Positions 1 to 6,350 of a stretch of 8,706 nucleotides of DNA are shown piece by piece (position 1 is the first letter of the stretch; every line of letters begins with the position of its first letter). This DNA comes from Candidatus Geoarchaeota archaeon (GTDB taxonomy: Archaea; Thermoproteota; Thermoprotei; Gearchaeales; WAQG01), in assembly GCA_015520395.1 (NCBI GenBank), contig WAQG01000216.1:1-8706 (forward strand), written 5' to 3'. Under the pieces are notes generated by a model, which was given only the letters and a program-made list of their open reading frames with translations, was not told where the DNA came from and did no database searches. Position numbers and translations under genes: made by a program.

Positions 1-461
1 CCGTTAAGGATGTATTCATTGCCCTTCTTCACAGCCGTCGTTTGAAGGCTGGCAACATCACTTCCCGCGTTCGGCTCAGTCAACGCGTGGGCTCCAATCC
101 ACTCGCCCCTAGCCATCTTAGGCAGATACTTCTTTCTCTGCTCCTCCGTCCCGAAAAGCCAAATAGGGACAGCTGTGATGCCACAGTGCGCCCCCACTAT
201 CGTTGCGTGTGATGTGCTTATCCTCCCGAGCTCCTCGAGAACAATTGCATAGCCGAGCTCGCCGAGGCCAGCCCCGCCGTACTCCCTTGGGATAGGCACG
301 CCCATTAGCCCTAGCTTAGCCATCTTCTCGACATCTTCCCTTGGAACCTCCTCCCTGGCATCGTAGTACTCTAGGTTGGGTAGTATCTCGTTCTCCACGA
401 ACCGCCGAACGGTTCTCCTGAGAAGCTCTAGTTCGGGGGGTAGCGTAAAATCGATGGGCAA
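1..461 (-). CDS. Acyl-CoA dehydrogenase, N-terminal part (runs off the left edge)
   Basis: This is the FAD enzyme that oxidises acyl-CoA to trans-2-enoyl-CoA, the first step of beta-oxidation; it acts in the cytosol and passes electrons to ETF. About 153 residues are visible. The opening (PIDFTLPPELELLRRTVRRF) is the typical N-terminal helix. The mid-N-terminal helices follow, then GTEEQRKKYLPKMARGEW, and the ALTEPNAGSD signature of the FAD/substrate-binding beta-domain at residues 126-135. The C-terminal helical domain with the catalytic base lies outside the window, so the substrate class cannot be judged. I chose the TTG start at 461 because a good ribosome site (GAGGTGA) lies 8 bases before it. 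An in-frame GTG at 473, inside that site, is the alternative and would add four residues. The gene begins directly after the enoyl-CoA hydratase stop (479-481) and is surely co-transcribed with it. Family assignment is secure. Confidence 0.93.
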   Translation of the reverse strand, partial: MPIDFTLPPELELLRRTVRRFVENEILPNLEYYDAREEVPREDVEKMAKLGLMGVPIPREYGGAGLGELGYAIVLEELGRISTSHATIVGAHCGITAVPIWLFGTEEQRKKYLPKMARGEWIGAHALTEPNAGSDVASLQTTAVKKGNEYILN

Positions 462-469
462 GCCATCAT

Positions 470-476
470 TCACCTC
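470..476 (-). promoter_or_regulatory. Shine-Dalgarno site for the acyl-CoA dehydrogenase
   Basis: The sequence GAGGTGA matches the archaeal 16S anti-Shine-Dalgarno and sits 8 bases before the TTG at 461. It lies between the hydratase stop codon and the dehydrogenase start, so the second gene of the operon is probably translated by SD-dependent initiation, unlike the leaderless first genes elsewhere here. It decides the TTG over the GTG at 473, which lies inside the site itself. Confidence 0.55.
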
Positions 477-478
477 AT

Positions 479-1267
479 CTACTTGCCCTTGAACTGCGGC
501 GGCCTCTTCTCCAGGAAGGCTGTTATACCCTCCCTAAGATCCTCAGTCTCCACAAGCTCCATCATATACTTGTACTCGACCTTCAGGGCCTCCTCTATGC
601 TACCCTTCTCAAGCCCCTCCAAAACAGCCTTCTTAGCGGCCTGGACTGCCAGTGGGGCGCTCTTAGCCATTATCATTCTAGCAAGATCCATCGCAGCCCT
701 GAGCTCCTCCCCATCAGGAACAACCCTGTTAACCAGCCCTATCCTAAGGGCCTCCTGGGCGCTTATATACCTCCCCGTGTAGATAAGCTCGAGCGCCCGC
801 CCCTTACCCACTAGGCGGGCGAGCCTCTGAGTACCGCCCCAGGCTGGTATTAGGCCTAGCTGGACCTCGGGGTTCCCGAACCTCGCACGGTCGCTGGAGA
901 TCCTTATGTCGCAGGCCATCGCCAGCTCGTTGCCGCCGCCCAAAGCCAACCCATTGATGGCCGCTATTGTCGGCTTTGGAAACTTCTCAAGCTTCGTGAA
1001 GACCGACTGACCCTTCTTTATTAGAGCCGAGGCCGACTCCTTATCCAGGCCCTGAAGTGCCTTTACGTCGGCTCCCGCGCTGAAGGCGTATGTTCCCTCA
1101 CCCGTGATTATGAGGGCCTTAACCTCCTCGTCCTTGGCTAGCTCATCAAGGGCTCTGTCGAGCTCGTCTATCATCTGGGGATTTATGGCGTTCACCGGGG
1201 GGTTGGAGAGTGTAAGGATGGCCACACCCTCCTCTTTACGAATCTTGATAAAATTATATTCGGACAT
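479..1267 (-). CDS. Enoyl-CoA hydratase/isomerase (crotonase family)
   Basis: The enzyme hydrates trans-2-enoyl-CoA to 3-hydroxyacyl-CoA, the second beta-oxidation step. The ATG start gives 262 residues, the usual length for a single-domain crotonase. Oxyanion-hole segments are visible as FSAGAD (residues 62-67) and ALGGGNELA (108-116). Both catalytic glutamates of true hydratases are present: one in GGGNELA (Glu114) and one in GNPEVQLG (Glu134), followed by the diagnostic IPAWGGTQRL. The C-terminus (FLEKRPPQFKGK) is also typical. Having both glutamates favours hydratase over an isomerase or a decarboxylase. An in-frame TTG at 1279 could add four residues (MWGD) and would lie right at the start of a leaderless mRNA predicted from the upstream TATA-like box; the ATG matches the family better. 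Together with the following acyl-CoA dehydrogenase it forms a two-gene acyl-CoA degradation operon. The physiological substrate cannot be told from sequence. Confidence 0.95.
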   Translation of the reverse strand: MSEYNFIKIRKEEGVAILTLSNPPVNAINPQMIDELDRALDELAKDEEVKALIITGEGTYAFSAGADVKALQGLDKESASALIKKGQSVFTKLEKFPKPTIAAINGLALGGGNELAMACDIRISSDRARFGNPEVQLGLIPAWGGTQRLARLVGKGRALELIYTGRYISAQEALRIGLVNRVVPDGEELRAAMDLARMIMAKSAPLAVQAAKKAVLEGLEKGSIEEALKVEYKYMMELVETEDLREGITAFLEKRPPQFKGK

Positions 1268-1300
1268 GTCTCCCCACAATTTAGAAGTCTCAGCTACAAG

Positions 1301-1310
1301 GTTATTAATG
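1301..1310 (-). promoter_or_regulatory. TATA-like box for the hydratase/dehydrogenase operon
   Basis: On the minus strand the sequence reads CATTAATAAC. Its centre is about 38 bases before the ATG at 1267 and 26 before the TTG at 1279. This would give a transcript with a 5' leader of about 12 bases, or a leaderless one if TTG is used. The assignment rests on base composition and spacing only. Confidence 0.35.
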
Positions 1311-1417
1311 TTGCCAGGCCATGCAGGCCGGAGCTCAGCCTAATGCCTTGTCCTCATCGCCCAAGGCTCAGCGTAACTCTAATAGATCATCGCTAACTTC
1401 ACTTTATGCCTGAGGCT

Positions 1418-1431
1418 AGATAAGCTTATCT
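1418..1431. repeat. Perfect 14-bp palindrome over the stop of the PIN-ATPase gene
   Basis: AGATAAGCTTATCT is a perfect inverted repeat and overlaps the TAA stop (1428-1426) of the minus-strand PIN-ATPase gene. It may be a protein-binding site in the 145-base gap before the hydratase promoter, or chance. The same gap also contains a 6-bp stem (GCCTTG at 1345-1350 with CAAGGC at 1362-1367). No RNA gene can be recognised there. Confidence 0.35.
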
Positions 1432-2982
1432 CGTTTTGACCTCAAACTTCACGCCAAGCTGCCTTTTAAGCCTGTCAAGCTTCTTCCGGCTCCTGCTTAG
1501 GGCTATGGGGGCGTACTCGACTGGGATTGTAACAACTATCTTGCTTCCAACCGGGCTAACCTCTATCTCCTCCTCCGGCACGTATTTTGACAGGATGTTT
1601 ACTATCTTTTTCACCGCCCGCTGCTGCTTCGCCGTAAGCCCCCTCTTAATCGGGACGACGAATGTCCTTTCCCCGAACACGTATATCTCGTATTCCGGCT
1701 GGTTCGTCTCAAAATCCTTAACCACAACGACAGGCCTAGCCAGGTCGCTTTCCGTGAGGCCATGGGGAACCTTTATCGTAGTTTCCAGCGTGTAGACCTT
1801 CTCTATATCCCCGTTCTTTATGAACACGACGGTATCAATTATCGATGGAATCATGCCCAACTCAACCCGTCCTATGAATCTTTGGATCGCGTCGATCGGC
1901 GATGTTGCATGAACAACCCCAACCATCCCAACCCCGGCGAGCCTCAGATCGGCGAACAGCTCGAAGTCCTTGGTGTCCCTGAGCTCATCGTATATCGTGT
2001 AGTCGGGCCTTGAAAGCAGGAGTATGTCGTGTATCTCCTCGCTAGTCGCATACGTCTTTGAGAGCTGGGTTATCTCGGGTGGAAGCTGCATGTCCCTCGG
2101 CGACTCAACCGTCTTTACTATCTTGCCCTTCTCATAGTAAAACTCGGCCAACGCCTGGGCAAATGTTGTCTTACCCATGCCGGGGGCGCCGGCAATAAGT
2201 ATCCCCTCGGCCTGCTCCTCAAATCGCTTTAGGAGCTTGGCTGATATCGTATAGTCACTTAGCTTAAGCTTTCTGAGGGGCTTAACGATCGTTATCTCCA
2301 TTCCGTCTGAGAGCGGGGGCTTAGTGACAACTATCCTGTAGTGGCCGAGCTGGGCTATTAGCGAGCCTGGGCGTGAAATCTCCTTAACTGACTCCCCCGA
2401 CGCTATCGAGTACTCATGTATCTCCCTCACCATCTGTTCAAGCTCAGCACGGGTCACAGGCTCCTCCCTAATGTACTCCAGCCTCCAGCTTCCCGGCTTC
2501 CCCCTCTTAACCATGGGGGGCACGCCCTCTTTTAGGTGGAGGGACATGACGTCCTCCTCAAAGAATTCTGTGAATGAGGGGAGGCGCCTCGCCGCCGGTA
2601 TCTTAACGACCTCTATATTGGAGGCCGAAGCCATGGCCTCAAGCTTAGGGTCACCCGTTATTATCGCGGCGTCTAAATCCATAGCTACCGAGAAGAGGAA
2701 GTGGGACTTGTTATCCTTGAAGTCACGGTAGTTTAGGCCTCTCGGCATGTGGTCCGTCAGCTGAACCTCGAATAAGCCCGTCTCCTTCGCCAGCTTGTAA
2801 AGCTTCTCGACGGATGTGGCTATAGAGATCGTCTCCTCCGGCGTTTCAACGATCCTAAAGAAGCCTATATGCACCAGCACGACACCGGCAACACGCCCAC
2901 TCATAGCTAGCTCATGCACGCCCTCAGGGGTGGCGGTCGTCAGATCCACGATATACTTCTTGGACAACACAGACATGCTCAT
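1426..2982 (-). CDS. PIN-domain/secretion-type ATPase/KH-domain protein (PINA-like)
   Basis: This 518-residue protein has the three-part architecture of the archaeal PIN-ATPase family, of which Sulfolobus PINA is a hexameric ATPase that works with the Holliday-junction resolvase Hjc in branch migration. Residues 1 to about 130 form a PIN domain, with acidic positions visible in YIVDLTT (Asp13), DLDAAIITGDPKL (Asp104, Asp111). Residues about 230-400 are a VirB11/PilT-type ATPase: Walker A GAPGMGKTT starting at 265, Walker B-like YTIYDELR at 330-335, and a His-containing VVHATSPIDAIQRF segment around 358. Residues about 435-518 are a basic KH-type nucleic-acid-binding domain rich in Lys and Arg. 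There is no signal peptide, so it is cytosolic and unlikely to be a pilus or secretion ATPase despite the fold. Start: ATG 2982, with a second ATG at 2976; a TATA-like box 23-29 bases upstream predicts an essentially leaderless mRNA. It stands alone, divergent from the membrane-protein gene. Confidence 0.93.
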   Translation of the reverse strand: MSMSVLSKKYIVDLTTATPEGVHELAMSGRVAGVVLVHIGFFRIVETPEETISIATSVEKLYKLAKETGLFEVQLTDHMPRGLNYRDFKDNKSHFLFSVAMDLDAAIITGDPKLEAMASASNIEVVKIPAARRLPSFTEFFEEDVMSLHLKEGVPPMVKRGKPGSWRLEYIREEPVTRAELEQMVREIHEYSIASGESVKEISRPGSLIAQLGHYRIVVTKPPLSDGMEITIVKPLRKLKLSDYTISAKLLKRFEEQAEGILIAGAPGMGKTTFAQALAEFYYEKGKIVKTVESPRDMQLPPEITQLSKTYATSEEIHDILLLSRPDYTIYDELRDTKDFELFADLRLAGVGMVGVVHATSPIDAIQRFIGRVELGMIPSIIDTVVFIKNGDIEKVYTLETTIKVPHGLTESDLARPVVVVKDFETNQPEYEIYVFGERTFVVPIKRGLTAKQQRAVKKIVNILSKYVPEEEIEVSPVGSKIVVTIPVEYAPIALSRSRKKLDRLKRQLGVKFEVKTR

Positions 2983-3000
2983 CCTTCACACGTAAACGGC

Positions 3001-3009
3001 ATATTTAAG
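3001..3009 (-). promoter_or_regulatory. TATA box of the PIN-ATPase gene
   Basis: The minus strand reads CTTAAATAT, centred about 23 bases before the ATG at 2982 and 29 before the ATG at 2976. The spacing fits a leaderless transcript; a start a few bases inside the first ATG would favour the second ATG. It lies in the 96-base divergent region shared with the membrane-protein gene. Confidence 0.5.
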
Positions 3010-3036
3010 CTCGACCATCCCTCGGCCCGGTCGAAC

Positions 3037-3045
3037 AAATTATTA
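3037..3045 (+). promoter_or_regulatory. Possible TATA-like box of the membrane-protein gene
   Basis: AAATTATTA lies about 32 bases before the GTG at 3073 and 38 before the ATG at 3079, compatible with a very short leader. A second AT-rich element (ATATTTTAATA, 3058-3068) is closer to the start and would place initiation inside the gene if it were the box. The choice between the two is uncertain. Confidence 0.3.
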
Positions 3046-3078
3046 CCCGGGAAACACATATTTTAATACTGAGTGGGC

Positions 3079-3771
3079 ATGATCGAATGGTTCCCTGCAA
3101 TAACCGGAATACTAGTAATCATAGCGGGGCTTATCAGCCTAGTCGTTTACAAGAAGGTGGGCTCGCCCCTATCAATGCTCCTAGGGTTAGGCCTCATCCT
3201 AGGGGTGGGTACAAACAGCATTTTGGAGAGCTACGAGGTATTTATGGAGGCATCAGGCCTTCCGACATGGCAGCCTGGCGGGATGAGCTGGCTTACAGTT
3301 GACACAAGCCGGGCCCTCTTCATAATGCTTTGGGCATTCTTTGAAATGATGCTGATACTCGAGCTACTTCAATGGAGGGAGCTTAAAGATAGATTTACCA
3401 TCTCCCTCCTCATACTTGTAATAGGGGCTGGAGTATCCTTCTACCTAAACCTTCTGACGAACCCTGCCAGTAAGATAGGTGGACTGCCCCCATATACGGT
3501 TTCATCCTACTTCAGGGTCTTCCTATTCTTAATACCACTCCCCCTGGTGCTAGGATATATACTGATAGGGAGGATATATAAGCCGTCCGGCTCCCGGGGG
3601 GCACTAATAACAGGCCTCGCTTTTCTTCTACACGGCCTCACCCTCCCAACATACCCGCTACTGAAGATTTCTGAAATAACATTAGCCCTTTGGTACACGT
3701 TCGGCGGGATCGTGCCAGCCTTCGTTGCCACCCTAGGAACCTACACTATGGCAAGGGAGGCACCATCCTAG
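3079..3771 (+). CDS. Orphan polytopic membrane protein, about seven helices
   Basis: I do not recognise the family. In the 230-residue product, seven hydrophobic segments can be read at about residues 8-24, 31-48, 77-97, 107-126, 145-164, 174-194 and 202-224, joined by short loops. The loop between helices 2 and 3 is the longest (about 28 residues) and polar/Trp-containing (PTWQPGGMSWLTVD). Helix 3 runs into an acidic, Met-rich stretch (FFEMMLILELLQWRE). No conserved His/Cys cluster, Walker motif or transporter signature is seen, so heme copper, rhodopsin (no Lys in helix 7) or ABC roles are not supported. The ATG at 3079 is preferred; an in-frame GTG at 3073 adds two residues. The gene is divergent from the PIN-ATPase and its stop faces that of the next gene with one base between them. 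It is real by codon use and continuous hydrophobic patterning; its function is unknown. Confidence 0.85.
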   Translation: MIEWFPAITGILVIIAGLISLVVYKKVGSPLSMLLGLGLILGVGTNSILESYEVFMEASGLPTWQPGGMSWLTVDTSRALFIMLWAFFEMMLILELLQWRELKDRFTISLLILVIGAGVSFYLNLLTNPASKIGGLPPYTVSSYFRVFLFLIPLPLVLGYILIGRIYKPSGSRGALITGLAFLLHGLTLPTYPLLKISEITLALWYTFGGIVPAFVATLGTYTMAREAPS

Positions 3772-3772
3772 T

Positions 3773-4309
3773 TTATGCCTTAATGTAAACGGAAACCCTC
3801 AAAAATTTTTTATCCAAGATGGAGCGCAGCCCTTCGATGCTTTCCAGAGGCCTTACCTCGCCGCCTTCACCGATCTCCGCTGCCCCAAACCTCAGATCGG
3901 GAAGAACCCTAACCGCAAGATTAAAGGCCGCATCAGAGGCCCTTATTGAAAACAACATATCAATAAACTTCCTACCCTTAACCAGGTTTTCTACATATTC
4001 TAGGAAATCCCCTCCCTCAACGTTTCTATGCTCAAAAAGATCATAGGTCATATAAACCGTTGAAAGGTAAAGCATATCAGCAACGGATCTTGAGACGCTT
4101 AAATCAAACTTGATGCCTAGGGCCTTAGAGGGTGGAGGCTTCTCGGGAGGCCTGCTAATGGGCTTAGGGATCGTGGGCACAGGCCTTGCTTTTACTCGAG
4201 GGCAGCTTTGATAATTGCCTAAACACGGATAGACAAATGGGTTAACTCTATCCCCCCTCAGCTTACAGATTATAGCCCCACCCCGAACATCCGCATAAGG
4301 ACAGGGCAT
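3773..4309 (-). CDS. Small protein with N-terminal four-Cys cluster and Pro-rich linker
   Basis: This is a 178-residue protein of unknown function. The first 38 residues hold four cysteines (Cys3, 15, 29, 36) in the contexts MPCPY, IICKLRG, YPCLG and QSCPR, spaced like a metal-binding module (zinc or an Fe-S cluster). Residues about 42-63 form a linker very rich in Pro, Lys and Arg (VPTIPKPISRPPEKPPPS). The remaining ~115 residues appear as a compact alpha/beta domain with no Cys: a helix around 73-93, FLEYVENLVKGRKFIDMLF at 102-120, and a final strand. There is no signal peptide or membrane segment, so it is probably cytosolic. The ATG at 4309 is the only good start. The stop lies one base from the stop of the converging membrane-protein gene, and the promoter region is shared divergently with the PP-loop/ferredoxin gene; a functional link to that Fe-S enzyme is possible but only by position. 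Confidence 0.85.
   Translation of the reverse strand: MPCPYADVRGGAIICKLRGDRVNPFVYPCLGNYQSCPRVKARPVPTIPKPISRPPEKPPPSKALGIKFDLSVSRSVADMLYLSTVYMTYDLFEHRNVEGGDFLEYVENLVKGRKFIDMLFSIRASDAAFNLAVRVLPDLRFGAAEIGEGGEVRPLESIEGLRSILDKKFLRVSVYIKA
3806..3811 (+). terminator. Oligo-T terminator candidate for the membrane-protein gene
   Basis: A run of six T on the plus strand, preceded by five A, lies about 35 bases after the stop codon. Archaeal RNA polymerase commonly ends transcription in such T-runs. It falls inside the 3' coding end of the converging gene (its DKKFL codons), so the two transcripts would overlap in antisense. Confidence 0.35.
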
Positions 4310-4336
4310 CCCTATTAAATTAATGTCTACGGCACC

Positions 4337-4343
4337 ATAATAA
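4337..4343 (-). promoter_or_regulatory. TATA-like box of the four-Cys protein gene
   Basis: The minus strand reads TTATTAT, centred about 31 bases before the ATG at 4309, predicting a transcript with a leader of only about five bases. No ribosome site is seen between the box and the start. Confidence 0.35.
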
Positions 4344-4404
4344 CCCTACTTATTTTCCCCGAAGATCAATAATACCCCGACGAATCTACGACCCATCCTA
4401 AGGG

Positions 4405-4411
4405 TTTTATA
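4405..4411 (+). promoter_or_regulatory. TATA box of the PP-loop/ferredoxin gene (leaderless mRNA)
   Basis: TTTTATA is centred 28 bases before the ATG at 4436, which places the transcription start at or within two bases of the start codon. An in-frame TGA immediately before that ATG (4433-4435) rules out a longer protein, so this is the firmest promoter-start pair in the window. Confidence 0.6.
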
Positions 4412-4435
4412 CATGTGTGTGGGTGGATGTGTTGA

Positions 4436-6310
4436 ATGGGGAGGAGAAGGAAGCTAAGGCTGCTCTACAGGCTTTACGTCCCACACCTAAAATGGTGTGA
4501 GAAGTGCAACTTACCAATACTATTTAAGGACAGATGTGGCCTATGTGAGGGTATCACTAGGGAGGTAAAGCTTACACCGCCAGGCGATGTCAGACCAGCT
4601 CTTAGCGGCGATCTTGAAAGGATCCGCTCCCTTTGCTCGGAGTTCTTCGGGGATAACGCCTGTAGATCCCTGTTTCCGGACAATAAGCTTGTGCTCTTAA
4701 ACAAGATTGGCGGCAGGGATCGGAGCGAGGAAATAATTGTTGATGGGGTGAGGATGGGGCTTATAGTTTATGAGCCTTCCAAACTGAGATGGAGGTTTAA
4801 GCCAAGCCTTGAGGCCGGGAGACGTCTAGCTCTTCTCAAGGCTTCTAACTGGGTTATGATAGATGAAGACGCGGCTGTGGAGGTGGCTAAGGGCAGGAAT
4901 CTTATGGCGCCCGGCATATTAGAGATGGATCAGGGGGTGAAGATGGGAGACGAGGTTTACATTATCGACAGGTCGGGCTTGGCGGTGGCGGTGGGGATTG
5001 CCAGGGTTGCTGCTGAAAATATACCTGAGAGGGGGCTGGCGGTCAAGGTTAGGGAATCTGGGCCCCCCAGCCCCCCGAGAATACTTCCCGGAGGCCAAAG
5101 CTGGGAGGATGCAGTAAAGGCCAATCTTGATGTGATAAGGTCCTTTGAGATGCGGGCCATCGGCTTTATAAGGCAGAACGTTAGGGACCTGCCAGCGGCC
5201 CTCTCGTTCAGTGGTGGCAAGGACAGCATGGCCCTCCTCCTACTCTCGATAAAGGCCCTGGGGAAGGAGAACCTGAAAGTCATATTTATAGACACGGGCA
5301 TAGAATATCCCGAGACCTTGGAGTATGTGAGGAGGGTTGCCGAGAGGTACGGTGTTAGCCTCTACGTCTATAGTGCGGGTGATGGTTTTTGGAGGGGTGT
5401 CGAGGTCTTCGGGCCCCCCGCAAGGGACTACAGGTGGTGCTGCAAGGTCTGCAAGATGGCTCCTACAAAGAGGGCGATAAATGAGCTCTTCGGCGGCTCG
5501 ACAGACGTCCTGATAGGCCTTAGAAGGGTTGAGTCAGGTGACCGGATGAGGAGGGGGTCGATATGGCGTAGCAGGTGGGTGCTGGGTGAAAGGGGCGTTT
5601 CAGCGATCCATGACTGGCCAACCCTGCTTGTCTGGCTCTACCTGTTTAGGGAGGGGGCTCCGGTCAATCCCCTCTACGAGATGGGGTTCGACAGGATTGG
5701 CTGCTGGCTTTGCCCATCGGCCGACATTGCGGATTTCGAAGCTACCGCCAGGATTCATCCCGAACTTTGGGCTAAATGGAAGGAAATTCTAGAATCTTGG
5801 GCTGAAAGGCTAGGAGTCGCGGAGGAATGGGCCAGACTTGGGGGATGGCGTATAGCTGGTAGGGATCCCAGGAGGGGGTCGCCCAGGATCTCCGGAACAG
5901 AACTCGTTGTTTATGCTGAAGATCTTAGGTTTGATGATGTTCTAAATATATTGAATGCGGCTGGCAGCCCGAGGAAACGAGATGGTACAATCGAGGTTGA
6001 GAAGGATGGAGAGACTATCCTAGTTGCCTGGAAGGATGGTTTAATTAGGGTCAGGGGCTCCACGGATAAGAACACCATGAGGGTTGCGAAGACCGTCGGC
6101 CGCCTACTCTTCTGTGTTGGTTGCCACCTCTGTGAATACTCCTGCCCTCTCAAGGCTGTGAGAATTATTGGTGGCAAGCCTGTCATAGACCCTAGGAGGT
6201 GCACACACTGTACCATATGTAGTCAGGTATGCCCAATCTACATTTACATGGCGCCTGGGAGATACATAAAACCAGTTTTGCAGAGTAAAGCGACAACCAC
6301 CCCTAGCTAA
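4436..6310 (+). CDS. Zinc ribbon-PUA-PAPS-reductase-like PP-loop-diferredoxin fusion protein
   Basis: The 624-residue cytosolic protein has several domains. Residues 21-37 form a zinc ribbon (Cys21, 24, 34, 37). Residues about 142-205 are a PUA-type RNA-binding domain (GRNLMAPGILEMD, GDEVYIID). Residues 253-430 are an ATP-pyrophosphatase fold of the PAPS/APS reductase family: PP-loop SFSGGKDS (257-264), FIDTGIEYPETLEY, GLRRVESGDR, and IHDWPTLLVWLYL. Within it, WCCKVCK (Cys335, 336, 339) and GCWLC (Cys423, 426) resemble the Cys pairs that hold a [4Fe-4S] cluster in APS reductases. The C-terminus has two ferredoxin motifs, CVGCHLCEYSCP (560-571) and CTHCTICSQVCP (589-600). Related archaeal proteins are annotated as phosphoadenosine phosphosulfate reductase, but the PUA domain suggests an RNA substrate, so ATP-dependent RNA thiolation or another sulfur transfer is at least as likely. 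The fused ferredoxin would supply electrons. No other sulfate-assimilation gene is nearby. Residues about 486-555 form a domain I do not recognise. Confidence 0.94.
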   Translation: MGRRRKLRLLYRLYVPHLKWCEKCNLPILFKDRCGLCEGITREVKLTPPGDVRPALSGDLERIRSLCSEFFGDNACRSLFPDNKLVLLNKIGGRDRSEEIIVDGVRMGLIVYEPSKLRWRFKPSLEAGRRLALLKASNWVMIDEDAAVEVAKGRNLMAPGILEMDQGVKMGDEVYIIDRSGLAVAVGIARVAAENIPERGLAVKVRESGPPSPPRILPGGQSWEDAVKANLDVIRSFEMRAIGFIRQNVRDLPAALSFSGGKDSMALLLLSIKALGKENLKVIFIDTGIEYPETLEYVRRVAERYGVSLYVYSAGDGFWRGVEVFGPPARDYRWCCKVCKMAPTKRAINELFGGSTDVLIGLRRVESGDRMRRGSIWRSRWVLGERGVSAIHDWPTLLVWLYLFREGAPVNPLYEMGFDRIGCWLCPSADIADFEATARIHPELWAKWKEILESWAERLGVAEEWARLGGWRIAGRDPRRGSPRISGTELVVYAEDLRFDDVLNILNAAGSPRKRDGTIEVEKDGETILVAWKDGLIRVRGSTDKNTMRVAKTVGRLLFCVGCHLCEYSCPLKAVRIIGGKPVIDPRRCTHCTICSQVCPIYIYMAPGRYIKPVLQSKATTTPS

Positions 6311-6315
6311 ACCTT

Positions 6316-6345
6316 CCGGGCAGAATCTCTGGGGTTCTCCCCCGG
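6316..6345. terminator. Hairpin between two convergent genes
   Basis: The 40-base gap between the two stop codons contains an interrupted inverted repeat: CCGGG (6316-6320) pairs with CCCGG (6341-6345), and AGAA (6322-6325) with TTCT (6335-6338). An alternative fold is GGGG-TTCT-CCCC at 6331-6342. It could end transcription from both sides or protect 3' ends. Archaeal terminators are usually T-runs rather than hairpins, and none is present, so this is only a candidate. Confidence 0.3.
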
Positions 6346-6350
6346 CCCAC

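Noticed and set aside
483..1343. Plus-strand open frames opposite the enoyl-CoA hydratase
   Set aside because: They are antisense to a gene with complete catalytic motifs, show low-complexity Ser/Leu-rich translations and resemble no protein.
1426..2982. Pilus or secretion motor ATPase
   Set aside because: The ATPase fold matches, but the N-terminal PIN and C-terminal KH-type domains and the lack of a neighbouring membrane-platform or pilin gene point to a nucleic-acid enzyme.
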